From contig NZ_JAINVG010000039.1 of assembly GCF_020400725.1 (NCBI RefSeq), positions 1 to 64,000 of the forward strand: a stretch of DNA of 64,000 nt, in the 5' to 3' direction. The notes under the pieces were generated by a model. It was not told where the DNA came from and searched no databases. It saw only the letters and a program-made list of their open reading frames with translations. Position 1 is the first letter of the stretch, and each line of letters starts with the position of its first letter. Both the position numbers and the translations under genes were made by a program. The DNA comes from Streptomyces sp. NK15101 (GTDB lineage Bacteria; Actinomycetota; Actinomycetes; Streptomycetales; Streptomycetaceae). Below are positions 53,314 through 61,307 of the stretch, piece after piece.

Positions 53314-53967
53314 GTGGAACGGCAGGACGGGACGGCGGCGGTGGCAGGCGCGGCACGACGGCGGGACGGGAACGTCACCCAGGAACGGATGCTGGAGGAG
53401 GCCATGGCGGCGATCGCCGAGGACGGCCTCGCCTCCCTCACCATGTCGGCGCTCGCCGAGCGGCTCGGCACCAGCGGCGGCCACATCCTGTACTACTTCG
53501 GCAGCAAGGACCTGCTGCTGCTCGCCGCCCTCCGGTGGAGCGAGGCCGCGCTCGCCGAGGAGCGGCGCGCGCTCCTCGCCCGGCGGATCACGGCCGAGCG
53601 CAAGCTCGACCTCTTCCTGCGGCTCTACCTCCCGCGCGGCCCGCGCGATCCGCGCTGGACCCTGTGGATCGAGCTCTGGGCCCGCACCCCCGGCAACACG
53701 GCGCTCCGCGAGGCACAGGCCGAACTGGACACGGGCTGGCAGGAGGACCTGGAGACCCTGCTCGCGGCGGGCGCGGCGCGCCGGCGTTTCGCCCCGCTGG
53801 ACGCCGCCGCCCGGGCCTCCGAACTCCTGGCCCTCCTCGACGGGTTGAGCACCCGGGTGGTCCTCGGCCAGGAGCCGGGCCGGGATCCCCGGCCCGCCCT
53901 GGAGGCCGCGCGCTCGGCGGCGCGCGCCCTGGTCCCCCCGTATCCCCGGGCGGACGAGGGCAAGTGA
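53314..53967 (+). CDS. TetR-family regulator
   Basis: 217-residue one-component repressor. The HTH region is TQERMLEEAMAAIAEDGLAS, LTMSALAERLGTSGGHILYY, FGSKDLLLLAAL, followed by helical ligand-binding sequence. Start uncertain between the GTG at 53314 and one at 53341; upstream sites are weak. Divergent from the NCS1 permease/amidohydrolase genes with the 39-bp palindrome between, so it likely represses them, with the permease substrate or its product as ligand. Confidence 0.86.
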   Translation: MERQDGTAAVAGAARRRDGNVTQERMLEEAMAAIAEDGLASLTMSALAERLGTSGGHILYYFGSKDLLLLAALRWSEAALAEERRALLARRITAERKLDLFLRLYLPRGPRDPRWTLWIELWARTPGNTALREAQAELDTGWQEDLETLLAAGAARRRFAPLDAAARASELLALLDGLSTRVVLGQEPGRDPRPALEAARSAARALVPPYPRADEGK

Positions 53968-53974
53968 CGGCTCA

Positions 53975-55417
53975 TCAGCCCCGGTAGGCCTCCAGGAGGC
54001 GCAGCCACGCCTCGCTCAGGGTCGGATACGCGGGGACGGCGTGCCACAGGCGGGCGATCGGCACCTCACCCGTGACGGCGACGGTCGCCGAGTGGAGGAG
54101 CTCCCCGATGCCGGGTCCCACGAAGGCGGCGCCGAGGACCACCTCCCGGTCCAGGTCGACGACCATCCGGGCGTGCCCCCGGTACCCCTGGGCGTAGAGC
54201 CCGGCCCCGGCGACCTGCCGCATGTCGAGGTCCACGGCCCGGACCCGGTGCCCGGCGCGCTCCGCGTCGGCGAGGGTGAGTCCGACGGAGGCCGCCTCGG
54301 GATCGCTGAACACGACCTGCGGCACCGCGGCGTGGTCGGCGGTGGCCGCGTGCGCGCCCCACCGCCCGGTGTCCAGGGAGGCGTCGCCCCGCGCGCGGGC
54401 GGCGATCGCGGCACCCGCGATGCGGGCCTGGTACTTGCCCTGATGGGTCATGAGCGCACGGTGGTTGACGTCCCCGACGGCGTAGAGCCAGTCGCTCCCG
54501 GTGACCCGGAGGGTGTCGTCGACGTCGAGCCAGGAGCCCGGTGTCAGGCCGACCGTCTCCAGGCCGATGTCCTCGGTGCGCGGTTTCCGGCCCGTCGCGA
54601 AGAGCACCTCGTCGCCCTCCACGTGGTCGCCGCCCTCCAGGACCACGGTGACCGGTCCGCCGCCCCCGTCGCGGACCACCGCGGTCACCACCGCGCCGGT
54701 GCGGATGTCCGCGCCGCGCGTGCCGAGCGCGGCGGCCACGTGCTCGCCGAGGAACGGCTCCATGCGCGGCAGCAGCCCCCCGCCCCGTACGAGCAGCGTC
54801 ACCTTCGACCCGAGGGCCTGCCAGGCGGTGGCCATCTCCACTCCCACCACTCCCCCGCCGACCACGACGAGCCGCTCGGGCACCCGGTCGGAGCTGGTCG
54901 CCTCCCGGCTGGTCCAGGGGTGCGCCCCGGGCAGTCCCGGCAGTTCCGGCAGGAGGGGGCGGGTGCCGGTGCAGACGGCGACCGCGTGCCGGGCGGCGAG
55001 CACGTGCCGCTCGCCCTCGGGGCCCGCGACCTCGACCCGGCGCGGCCCGAGGAGCCGCCCGTGGCCCCGGAAGATCCGGACGCCGACGGAGTCCAGCCAG
55101 TCGACCTGGCCCTCGTCCTTCCAGTGCCCGACGACCTTGTCCCGGTGGGCGAGCACCTCCATCGCGTCCAGCGGACCGTAGACCGACTCGCGCAGACCGG
55201 CGACCTTGCGGGCGTCGGAGCGGGCGATCGCGGGACGGAGCAGCGCCTTGCTGGGCATGCACGCCCAGTACGAGCACTCGCCGCCGATCAGCTCGCTCTC
55301 CACGATCGCCGCGGTGAGGCCGCCGGCCCGCACCCGGTCGACGACGTTCTCGCCGACCGGGCCCGCGCCGATCACGACGACGTCGTAGGTGTGCTCGTCT
55401 TCCACCGTTCGTGTCAT
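53975..55417 (-). CDS. NAD(P)/FAD disulfide oxidoreductase
   Basis: 480-residue class I disulfide oxidoreductase. FAD motif VVIGAGPVGENVVDRV, CX4C redox pair in GGECSYWACMPSKALLRP, Rossmann motif VVVGGGVVGVEMATAWQ, C-terminal HAVPAYPTLSE. Closely related to the protein encoded at 38114-39538. Start ATG at 55417 (weak site). Convergent with TetR (7 bases between stops) and divergent from thioredoxin, which suggests a thiol-redox function, although substrate is unproven. Confidence 0.87.
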   Translation of the reverse strand: MTRTVEDEHTYDVVVIGAGPVGENVVDRVRAGGLTAAIVESELIGGECSYWACMPSKALLRPAIARSDARKVAGLRESVYGPLDAMEVLAHRDKVVGHWKDEGQVDWLDSVGVRIFRGHGRLLGPRRVEVAGPEGERHVLAARHAVAVCTGTRPLLPELPGLPGAHPWTSREATSSDRVPERLVVVGGGVVGVEMATAWQALGSKVTLLVRGGGLLPRMEPFLGEHVAAALGTRGADIRTGAVVTAVVRDGGGGPVTVVLEGGDHVEGDEVLFATGRKPRTEDIGLETVGLTPGSWLDVDDTLRVTGSDWLYAVGDVNHRALMTHQGKYQARIAGAAIAARARGDASLDTGRWGAHAATADHAAVPQVVFSDPEAASVGLTLADAERAGHRVRAVDLDMRQVAGAGLYAQGYRGHARMVVDLDREVVLGAAFVGPGIGELLHSATVAVTGEVPIARLWHAVPAYPTLSEAWLRLLEAYRG

Positions 55418-55531
55418 GGGTCCCAGTCTGGTGCCGGAGGCACGGAATAGCGCGGCTCGATACGCCGTTGTGCCGGGCGAGTCCCCAGGGGACCGTGAGG
55501 ACACCGCCAGGAGACCCGAAAGGTAGGCAGC

Positions 55532-55897
55532 ATGAGCACCGTAACGCTCACCAAGGACAACTTCGACGAGATCGTGAGCGGGAACGAGTTCGTCCTCATC
55601 GATTTCTGGGCTTCCTGGTGCGGTCCCTGCCGTCAGTTCGCCCCGGTCTTCGAGGCGGCGTCCGAGCGGCACCAGGACCTCGTCTTCGCCAAGGTGGACA
55701 CCGAGGCGCAGCAGGAGCTGGCGGCCGCCTTCGAGATCCGCTCGATCCCGACGCTGATGATCGTCCGCGACAACGTCGCCGTGTTCGCGCAGCCCGGCGC
55801 GCTGCCGGAGGCCGCGCTCGAGGACGTCATCGGGCAGGCGCGCAACCTGGACATGGACGAGGTCCGCAAGTCCATCGAGGCCGCGCAGCAGAAGTGA
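55532..55897 (+). CDS. trxA: Thioredoxin
   Basis: 121-residue thioredoxin with the WCGPC active site (29-33), cis-proline in RSIPTLMI, and typical LIDFWASWC beta strand-helix. Reduces disulfides in the cytoplasm, using thioredoxin reductase (not in this window). Divergent from an FAD disulfide oxidoreductase gene (115 bases between), a possible partner. GAAAGG upstream of the ATG. A strong terminator follows immediately. Confidence 0.93.
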   Translation: MSTVTLTKDNFDEIVSGNEFVLIDFWASWCGPCRQFAPVFEAASERHQDLVFAKVDTEAQQELAAAFEIRSIPTLMIVRDNVAVFAQPGALPEAALEDVIGQARNLDMDEVRKSIEAAQQK

Positions 55898-55902
55898 CCC
55901 GC

Positions 55903-55941
55903 CGCGAGAGGGGTACGGGAGGCTCCCGTACCCCTCTCGCG
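55903..55941. terminator. Perfect 18-bp terminator hairpin
   Basis: Arms 55903-55920 and 55924-55941 are exact reverse complements (CGCGAGAGGGGTACGGGA and its complement) with a 3-base loop, lying 5 bases after the trxA stop and before the convergent thiolase stop. Strong, bidirectional. Confidence 0.9.
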
Positions 55942-55972
55942 TGCTGTGCGCGCCTCAGCGTGCTCCGGAGGG

Positions 55973-57160
55973 TCAGCGCTCCAGGACCAGCGCGAGGCCC
56001 TGGCCGACGCCGATGCAGAGCGCCGCGAGGCCCGTGCCGGAGCCCGCCGCGGCGAGCTGGTGCGCCACCGAGCCGGCCAGCCGGGCGCCGGACGCGCCCA
56101 GCGGATGTCCGATCGCCACCGCCCCACCGCGAGGATTCACGACTTCGGGATCGAGTTCCGGCCATTCGGCGAGGCAGCCGAGCGACTGCGCCGCGAAGGC
56201 CTCGTTGAGCTCGAAGGTCGTCAGGTCCGCGAAGGAGCGCCCGGCCTTCTCCAGGGCCCGGCGGACCGCCGCGACCGGGCCGAGGCCGAAGAGCTGGGGC
56301 TCGATGCCGGTGACGGCGGAGGTGCGGATCCGGGCGAGGGGCTCACGGCCGGTCTCGCGCAGCCCGTCCTCGTCGACGAGGAGCAGCGCGGCCGCGCCGT
56401 CGTTGAGCGGTGAGGAGTTGCCCGGCGTGACCGTGCCGCCCTCGCGGCGGAACGCGGGCTTCAGCTTGGCGAGGGCCTCCAGGGACGTGTTGTCGCGGAT
56501 GCACTCGTCGCGGGACAGCTCCGCCCCGGGGTAGGGGACGACCTCGTCGTCGTACAGCCCCTTCGCCCAGGCCTCGGCCGCCTTGCGGTGGCTGGCGAGG
56601 GCGAAGGCGTCCTGCTGCTCGCGGGTGATGCCGTGCTTGTCGGCGATCAGCTCCGCGCCCTCGCCCAGCGAGACCGTCCACTCGGCGGGCATCTCCGGGT
56701 TCGTCATGCGCCAGCCGAGGGTGGTGGAGTGGAGCTGCTGGTGGCCGGCGGGGAAGGCCCGCTCGGGCTTCTGCAGGACCCAGGGGGCGCGGGACATCGA
56801 CTCCACGCCGCCCGCGATCGCCACGGATGCGTCGCCGAGGGCGATGGCGCGGGCCGCCTGGATGACGGCCTCCAGACCGGAGCCGCAGAGGCGGTTGACG
56901 GTGACGCCGGGGACGGTGACGGGCAGCCCGGCGAGGAGGACGGCCATCCGCGCGACGTCACGGTTGTCCTCGCCCGCGCCGTTGGCGTCGCCGAAGTAGA
57001 CGTCGTCCACGCGCGCGGGATCGAGCGCGGGCGAACGGTCGACGAGCGCGCGGACGACATGGGCCGCGAGGTCGTCGGGACGCACCGAGGCGAGGGCGCC
57101 CCCGAACTTCCCGATCGGAGTGCGGACGGCGTCGACGATGTAGACGTCGCGGATGCTCAT
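55973..57160 (-). CDS. Acetyl-CoA acyltransferase (thiolase)
   Basis: 395-residue thiolase II. Active-site Cys92 (VNRLCGSGLEA), GGVESMSRAPWVLQ, the HSTTLGWRMTNPEM segment that resembles beta-ketoadipyl-CoA thiolases (PcaF type), C-terminal GHPLGASGAR (His) and CIGVGQG (second Cys). Catalyses thiolytic cleavage or Claisen condensation of acyl-CoA. No other beta-oxidation or ketoadipate genes adjoin it. Start at 57160 with GGGAGAGAG upstream. Confidence 0.88.
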   Translation of the reverse strand: MSIRDVYIVDAVRTPIGKFGGALASVRPDDLAAHVVRALVDRSPALDPARVDDVYFGDANGAGEDNRDVARMAVLLAGLPVTVPGVTVNRLCGSGLEAVIQAARAIALGDASVAIAGGVESMSRAPWVLQKPERAFPAGHQQLHSTTLGWRMTNPEMPAEWTVSLGEGAELIADKHGITREQQDAFALASHRKAAEAWAKGLYDDEVVPYPGAELSRDECIRDNTSLEALAKLKPAFRREGGTVTPGNSSPLNDGAAALLLVDEDGLRETGREPLARIRTSAVTGIEPQLFGLGPVAAVRRALEKAGRSFADLTTFELNEAFAAQSLGCLAEWPELDPEVVNPRGGAVAIGHPLGASGARLAGSVAHQLAAAGSGTGLAALCIGVGQGLALVLER

Positions 57161-57313
57161 CGGTTCTCTCTCCCACGTGACCTGCGAACGACTCTGTTCG
57201 CCTGGTGAAGCAATCTTCGCCCCCTTGGGCGCGCAGAGTCTCTGCCCGGCGGCCCCTCGTGTCAACGGGTCCTTTCGGGACGGGCCGGGCCGGTGCGGTG
57301 GAAGGGCGCGGGT

Positions 57314-57583
57314 TCAGCCGTGTGCGACGGGGCGCACCAGGGCCGTGAGGCCGTAGTCGAGCTCGTGGCCGTCGACGAGGAGCGCCTCGACGGTGTCCGT
57401 CTCGGGGTCGATGTCGGCCCGGATGCCGTGTCCCTCGTAGATCGGATAGCCCGACTCGCCGTGCCGCCCGGTGGCCTCGACGACGGCCGAGCGGACGGCG
57501 CTGTCCGCGACGGCGGCGCCGCCGCGGTCCTCGACGTGCTCGGGCACCAGCAGGATCTCGAACCGTTTCGGAACTGTGCTCAT
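57314..57583 (-). CDS. Small conserved hypothetical protein
   Basis: 89 residues, no membrane segment or signal peptide: begins MSTVPKRFEILLVPEHVEDR and ends DPETDTVEALLVDGHELDYG. Acidic with alternating beta-like hydrophobics; no family recognised. Placed between thiolase and lacI-type gene on the minus strand. Start at 57583 is chosen for its in-frame position; ribosome site weak. Confidence 0.55.
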   Translation of the reverse strand: MSTVPKRFEILLVPEHVEDRGGAAVADSAVRSAVVEATGRHGESGYPIYEGHGIRADIDPETDTVEALLVDGHELDYGLTALVRPVAHG

Positions 57584-57601
57584 GCACCGAAGCTAAGCGC
57601 T

Positions 57602-57688
57602 GGACCGGACTCGCGCCGGACGGCGTCCCCGGAAGGCCGGGGGCCGGACCGGGATCGCGCCGGACGACGCCCCGGAAGGCCGGGGGCC
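57602..57688. repeat. Imperfect tandem duplication with hairpins
   Basis: Two about 44-base copies (57602-57645 and 57646-57688) each containing CCCCGG-AAGG-CCGGGG, a 6-bp hairpin with a 4-base loop. Lies between the small hypothetical gene and the 3' end of the LacI-type gene; probably duplicated terminator hairpins. Confidence 0.5.
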
Positions 57689-57759
57689 GGGCTCGGCTCA
57701 GGTCGGACGGCACCGCGGGGTGCCAGGAGGTTCGGCCCGCCCCCGCCTGAGGAGGCGGC

Positions 57760-58794
57760 TCAGCTCGACTCCCGCCGGACGACCCGCGAGTCCAGCAGGG
57801 AGCGGGAGACGGACGGGGCGTCCGGTTCCCGTACGGCGCGGTCGACCAGCTCCGCCAGCTCGTGGCCGAGCACCATGTCGATCCGTACGGTGCTGAGCCG
57901 GGGCCGCAGCAGCCGGCCGAGGAGCAGATCGTCCGCGCCGACGACGGCGGTCTCCTCCGGCACGGAGATCCCGGCGTCCTGGAGCGCCCGCATCAGGAGC
58001 ATGGCGTACTCGTCGTTGTACGCGAAGACGCCGTCGAGCCCGAGCTCGCCCCACCGTGCGGCGAGCGCGGCCGCCGGCTCCTCCTCGTACCGCAGCGGCA
58101 GGGGTACGACGTCGGCGCCGGCGCCCTCGGCCGCGCGGCGCGCGCCGTCGAGGCGGGGGCCGGAGAACATCGCGAGGCCCGGCTCCTCGGGCACGACGAC
58201 GCCGATGCGGCGCCGGCCGGTCTCCAGGAGGTGCTCGGTGGCCGCCTCGCCGATCCGCCCCTGGTCCATGACGAGGGCGTGGGCGCCCTCCACGCGCTGG
58301 GTGCCGAGGGTGATCACGGCCCGGGCCCCGGACCGCTTGAGGATCTCGACGCCCTGTCCGGTGAGCTCGACCTCGCCGAGGGAGACCACGGCCACCGGTC
58401 GCAGTTCGGCCCAGGCGCGGGCGGCCTCCTCGGCCTCCAGGCCGACGCTGCCGTACTGCACGACCGTGTAGTCGAGGCGGCGCAGGGCCCACTGGAAGTC
58501 GTTGAAGAACCGGCTGTAGAGCGGCCCGACGGGGACGTGGGAGCTCGGGATCAGCACCATGCGGCTGTGGCCCGCGCGCAGGCTGCGGGCCGCGGCGTGC
58601 GGCACGTATCCCAGCTCCTCGGCCGCCTCGCGCACCCGCTGCCGGGTGGGCTCGCTGATGCGGACGGCCGAGGTGTTGTTCAGGACGTACGAGACGGTGG
58701 CCCGGGAGACGCCCGCGAGGCGCGCGACGTCGGCGCTGGTCGGGGCCGCGTGCCCGGAGGGGCGTCCGGGGGACTGTTCGGTTGGCTGGCTCAT
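57760..58794 (-). CDS. LacI-family regulator
   Basis: 344-residue LacI-type regulator: HTH SADVARLAGVSRATVSYVLN with hinge VPHAAARSLRAG, and a periplasmic-binding-protein-like core (VVVPEEPGLAMFSGPRLDG, DGVFAYNDEYAMLLMRALQD, ADDLLLGRLLRPRLSTVRID). Start at 58794; GGAAAG site is distant. Divergent from an MFS transporter gene with palindromes between (58869-58891), probably controlling that gene and itself. Ligand probably a sugar. Confidence 0.88.
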   Translation of the reverse strand: MSQPTEQSPGRPSGHAAPTSADVARLAGVSRATVSYVLNNTSAVRISEPTRQRVREAAEELGYVPHAAARSLRAGHSRMVLIPSSHVPVGPLYSRFFNDFQWALRRLDYTVVQYGSVGLEAEEAARAWAELRPVAVVSLGEVELTGQGVEILKRSGARAVITLGTQRVEGAHALVMDQGRIGEAATEHLLETGRRRIGVVVPEEPGLAMFSGPRLDGARRAAEGAGADVVPLPLRYEEEPAAALAARWGELGLDGVFAYNDEYAMLLMRALQDAGISVPEETAVVGADDLLLGRLLRPRLSTVRIDMVLGHELAELVDRAVREPDAPSVSRSLLDSRVVRRESS

Positions 58795-58868
58795 CGATCC
58801 GGCATCTTTCCAGAACAATCCGGCGCAGGGTCTGGCGGATGGCCGGAATCGGGTGCTACACAATGCCC

Positions 58869-58891
58869 ACACGTGTCACTGACACGTGTCA
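58869..58891. promoter_or_regulatory. LacI operator candidate
   Basis: ACACGTGT occurs at 58869-58876 and 58882-58889; together they form a 21-base near-perfect palindrome with only its centre base unpaired, and TGACACGTGTCA (58880-58891) is itself a perfect 12-base palindrome. Located between the divergent LacI and MFS genes, 59 bases upstream of the MFS start. Typical place and form for a LacI-family site. Confidence 0.75.
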
Positions 58892-58949
58892 CCTCCCCGT
58901 TCCATCCGCTTCTCGCCCCCGCATCGGGCGATCTCCTCAGGAGGGCACA

Positions 58950-60230
58950 GTGGCCCTTTCCTCCCCCGGGACCGGCTCCGACACGGGCTCCGCCCGCCCC
59001 GCCACCGACCCGGCCGCCCCCGGCTCCCCCACGGCCCCCCGGCCGACGCGCGGCCTGCTGCCCCTGCTGCTCGCCGGCAACACCGCGATGTACGCGCTGT
59101 ACGTCGGTGTCCCCGGCCTGCTCCTCGCGCTCCAGATCGAGGCCATCGACCCCGCCGACAAGGTGGCGAACTTCGGTCTCGTCTCCGGCGTATCCGCGAT
59201 CTTCGCCACCGTCTTCAACCCGGTGGCGGGCGCCCTCTCGGACCGCTCGGGCCGCCGCAACCCGTGGATCCTCGCCGGCGGCCTGCTGGCCATCCCGGTG
59301 ATGCTGCTCCTCGGCAGCGTCCACACGATCCTGCTGGTCGCCATCGCCTGGTGTCTGGGCCAGGCCGTCATGAACGTCTACCAGGCGGCCATCACCTCCG
59401 TCGTCCCCGACCGGGTGCCCCTGGCCGCGCGGGGCAAGGCCTCGGCCGCCGTCGGCCTCGGCCTCCCCGTCGGCTCCACGCTCGGCGCCCTCGTCGGCGC
59501 GGCCTTCTCCGAGCACTACCGCACCGGCTACCTCGTCTTCGGCGCGATCGTCGCCGCCACCGCCGTGCTGTTCACCGCCTGCGCCCGCGAGGAGCGCATG
59601 CCCCCGAAGGCCCCGATGCCGGTCAAGGAGCAGATCACGGCCTTCGGCAGCGCCCTCAAGGACCACGACTTCCGCTGGGCCTTCATCGGCCGCGCCCTGC
59701 TCGTCCTCGGCTACTTCGCCGTGGCCGGCTTCCAGCTGTACGTCCTCAAGGACCACACCGACCTGCCCGCCGGGCTGAGCGCCGAGGAGGCCGTGGCGAT
59801 CCTCATGCCGGTCAACTCGGTCGCCATGGTCGTCTCCACCGTCCTCGGCGGCTGGCTCTCCGACCGGTTCGACCGCCGCAAGCTCTTCGTGGGCGCCTCC
59901 GCCGCGCTCGCCGCCGTCGCGCTGCTCGTTCCGGCCCTCTCGACCAGCTGGACCGCGATGCTGGCCTTCTCCGTCGTGAACGGCCTCGGCTTCGGCTGCT
60001 ACATGGCCGTCGACACCGCTCTGGTGACCATGGTGCTGCCCAAGGCCGAGGACGCCGCCCGGGACATGGGCGTCCTCAACGTCGCCAACGCCGGCCCGCA
60101 GATCGTCGCCCCCTTCGTGGCCTCGCTCGTCGTGTCGCTGAGTGGCGGATACACGGCGCTCTTCCTGGTCGCGGCCGTACTGTCGGTACTCGGCGCGCTG
60201 GCCGTGCGCCCCATCCGCAGCGTGCGCTGA
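58950..60230 (+). CDS. MFS transporter
   Basis: 426-residue, 12-segment major facilitator. Conserved loop GALSDRSGRRNPWI between TM2 and 3 and GWLSDRFDRRKLFVG in the second half are the MFS signature. GTG start at 58950 follows CAGGAGGG. Divergent from LacI, so likely imports a sugar or related compound; a hydrolase gene follows 42 bases later. Confidence 0.86.
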   Translation: MALSSPGTGSDTGSARPATDPAAPGSPTAPRPTRGLLPLLLAGNTAMYALYVGVPGLLLALQIEAIDPADKVANFGLVSGVSAIFATVFNPVAGALSDRSGRRNPWILAGGLLAIPVMLLLGSVHTILLVAIAWCLGQAVMNVYQAAITSVVPDRVPLAARGKASAAVGLGLPVGSTLGALVGAAFSEHYRTGYLVFGAIVAATAVLFTACAREERMPPKAPMPVKEQITAFGSALKDHDFRWAFIGRALLVLGYFAVAGFQLYVLKDHTDLPAGLSAEEAVAILMPVNSVAMVVSTVLGGWLSDRFDRRKLFVGASAALAAVALLVPALSTSWTAMLAFSVVNGLGFGCYMAVDTALVTMVLPKAEDAARDMGVLNVANAGPQIVAPFVASLVVSLSGGYTALFLVAAVLSVLGALAVRPIRSVR

Positions 60231-60272
60231 CCCCGTCGGCGCACGCCGACACACCGCGCGAAAGGCGGCACC

Positions 60273-60980
60273 GTGCGCCTGCACACCACCACGTGGGGAT
60301 CCGGTGACCGGACGGCCCTGCTCGTCCACGGCATCATGGCCGACCACCGCACCTGGCGCCGGGTCGGACCGGCACTCGCGGAGCGCGGCTACTGGGTGAT
60401 CGCCGTGGACCTGCGGGGGCACGGGGCGAGCGACCGTGCCGCGGGCCCGGAGGCGTACCGGCCGGAGGACCACGCCGACGACCTCGTCGAGTCCCTGCCC
60501 ACCGGGGCCGAGCTGGCGATCGGCCACTCGCTCGGCGGGCTCGTCCTCGCCGGGGCGGTGGAGCGCCTGGCGCCGGCCCGGGCGGTGTACTCCGACCCGG
60601 CCTGGCACCTGGCGGCCGGCCCCTGCGGCTACCGGGCCGACCTCTTCGTCCGGGGCAAGTCGATGACCCGGGAGCAGATCAGGGGGTTCAATCCGCACTG
60701 GTCGGACGAGGACGTCGACGTCGAGATGGCCTCGGTACGGGACTGGGACGAGCGGAGCGCCCACGGCCTCACGGAGTTCGTGGGCGCCGATCTGTGGCCG
60801 GCCCGGCCCGTGGTGCCCTCCCTCGTCACCCTCGCCGACCCGAGCACGCTGGTCCGGCCGGAGCACGCCGGGATGCTGGCGGCCCGCGGATTCGAGCTCC
60901 GCACGGTGAAGGGAGCGGGGCACACGATCCACCGGGACGACTTCGACGGGTTCATGTCCGCCCTGGAGGGCTGGATCTGA
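60273..60980 (+). CDS. Alpha/beta hydrolase
   Basis: 235-residue hydrolase: LLVHGIMADHRTWRRVGPAL, DLRGHGASD, GHSLGG elbow (Ser86) and GAGHTIHRDDF with the base His; the acid is probably Asp in TLADPSTLVRPEH. GTG start at 60273 soon after the MFS gene, probably in the same transcript under LacI control. Could act on the transported substrate; unproven. Confidence 0.83.
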   Translation: MRLHTTTWGSGDRTALLVHGIMADHRTWRRVGPALAERGYWVIAVDLRGHGASDRAAGPEAYRPEDHADDLVESLPTGAELAIGHSLGGLVLAGAVERLAPARAVYSDPAWHLAAGPCGYRADLFVRGKSMTREQIRGFNPHWSDEDVDVEMASVRDWDERSAHGLTEFVGADLWPARPVVPSLVTLADPSTLVRPEHAGMLAARGFELRTVKGAGHTIHRDDFDGFMSALEGWI

Positions 60981-60994
60981 CGTACCGTTCAGCC

Positions 60995-61225
60995 ATGGAC
61001 GACACGTCGATGGACAGCTCGATGGTGGGACTGCTCGGCCGTGTGACCGGCACCGTCGGTCCCGGCCTCGTCGGCGAGGTGATCGTCCGGATCCGCGGCG
61101 GGGCCGAGCACTTCCTCGCGTACCCCGCCTCGCCGAAGGAGCGGATCGAGGTCGGCACGGTCGTGATGGTCATGGAACATCTCCCTCCACGCACCGTCTA
61201 TGTCACAGCCGCGTACGACAGTTGA
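60995..61225 (+). CDS. NfeD-like OB-fold protein
   Basis: 76-residue protein with the small beta-barrel typical of the C-terminal OB domain of NfeD: GLLGRVTGTVGPGLVGEVIV, RIRGGAEHFLAYPASPKERI and TVVMVMEHLPPRTVYVTA. No membrane segment. The ATG at 60995 is used; a second at 61010 is possible. Located 14 bases after the hydrolase stop and 82 bases before a flotillin gene, matching the classical NfeD-flotillin pairing where NfeD supports flotillin assembly. Confidence 0.75.
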   Translation: MDDTSMDSSMVGLLGRVTGTVGPGLVGEVIVRIRGGAEHFLAYPASPKERIEVGTVVMVMEHLPPRTVYVTAAYDS

Positions 61226-61262
61226 CCGAACCGTTGAGCTGCGCCCGTCACGGGCGCACACT

Positions 61263-61296
61263 CCCTTCACCGGATCCGCTCGGCTCCGGTGAAGGG
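61263..61296 (+). promoter_or_regulatory. Hairpin covering the flotillin ribosome binding site
   Basis: Inverted repeat with 12-base arms, CCCTTCACCGGA (61263-61274) and TCCGGTGAAGGG (61285-61296), loop of 10 bases. The right arm includes the GAAGGG of the ribosome binding site GAAGGGGGA (61291-61299), 9 bases before the flotillin ATG. Folding would hide the site, so it could control translation or act as a partial terminator of the upstream genes. Confidence 0.6.
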
Positions 61297-61307
61297 GGAC
61301 CTTGTCC

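Noticed and set aside
58782..58949. Earlier start for the MFS protein
   Set aside because: The upstream extension crosses the operator palindromes and lacks a ribosome site; GTG at 58950 with CAGGAGGG fits.
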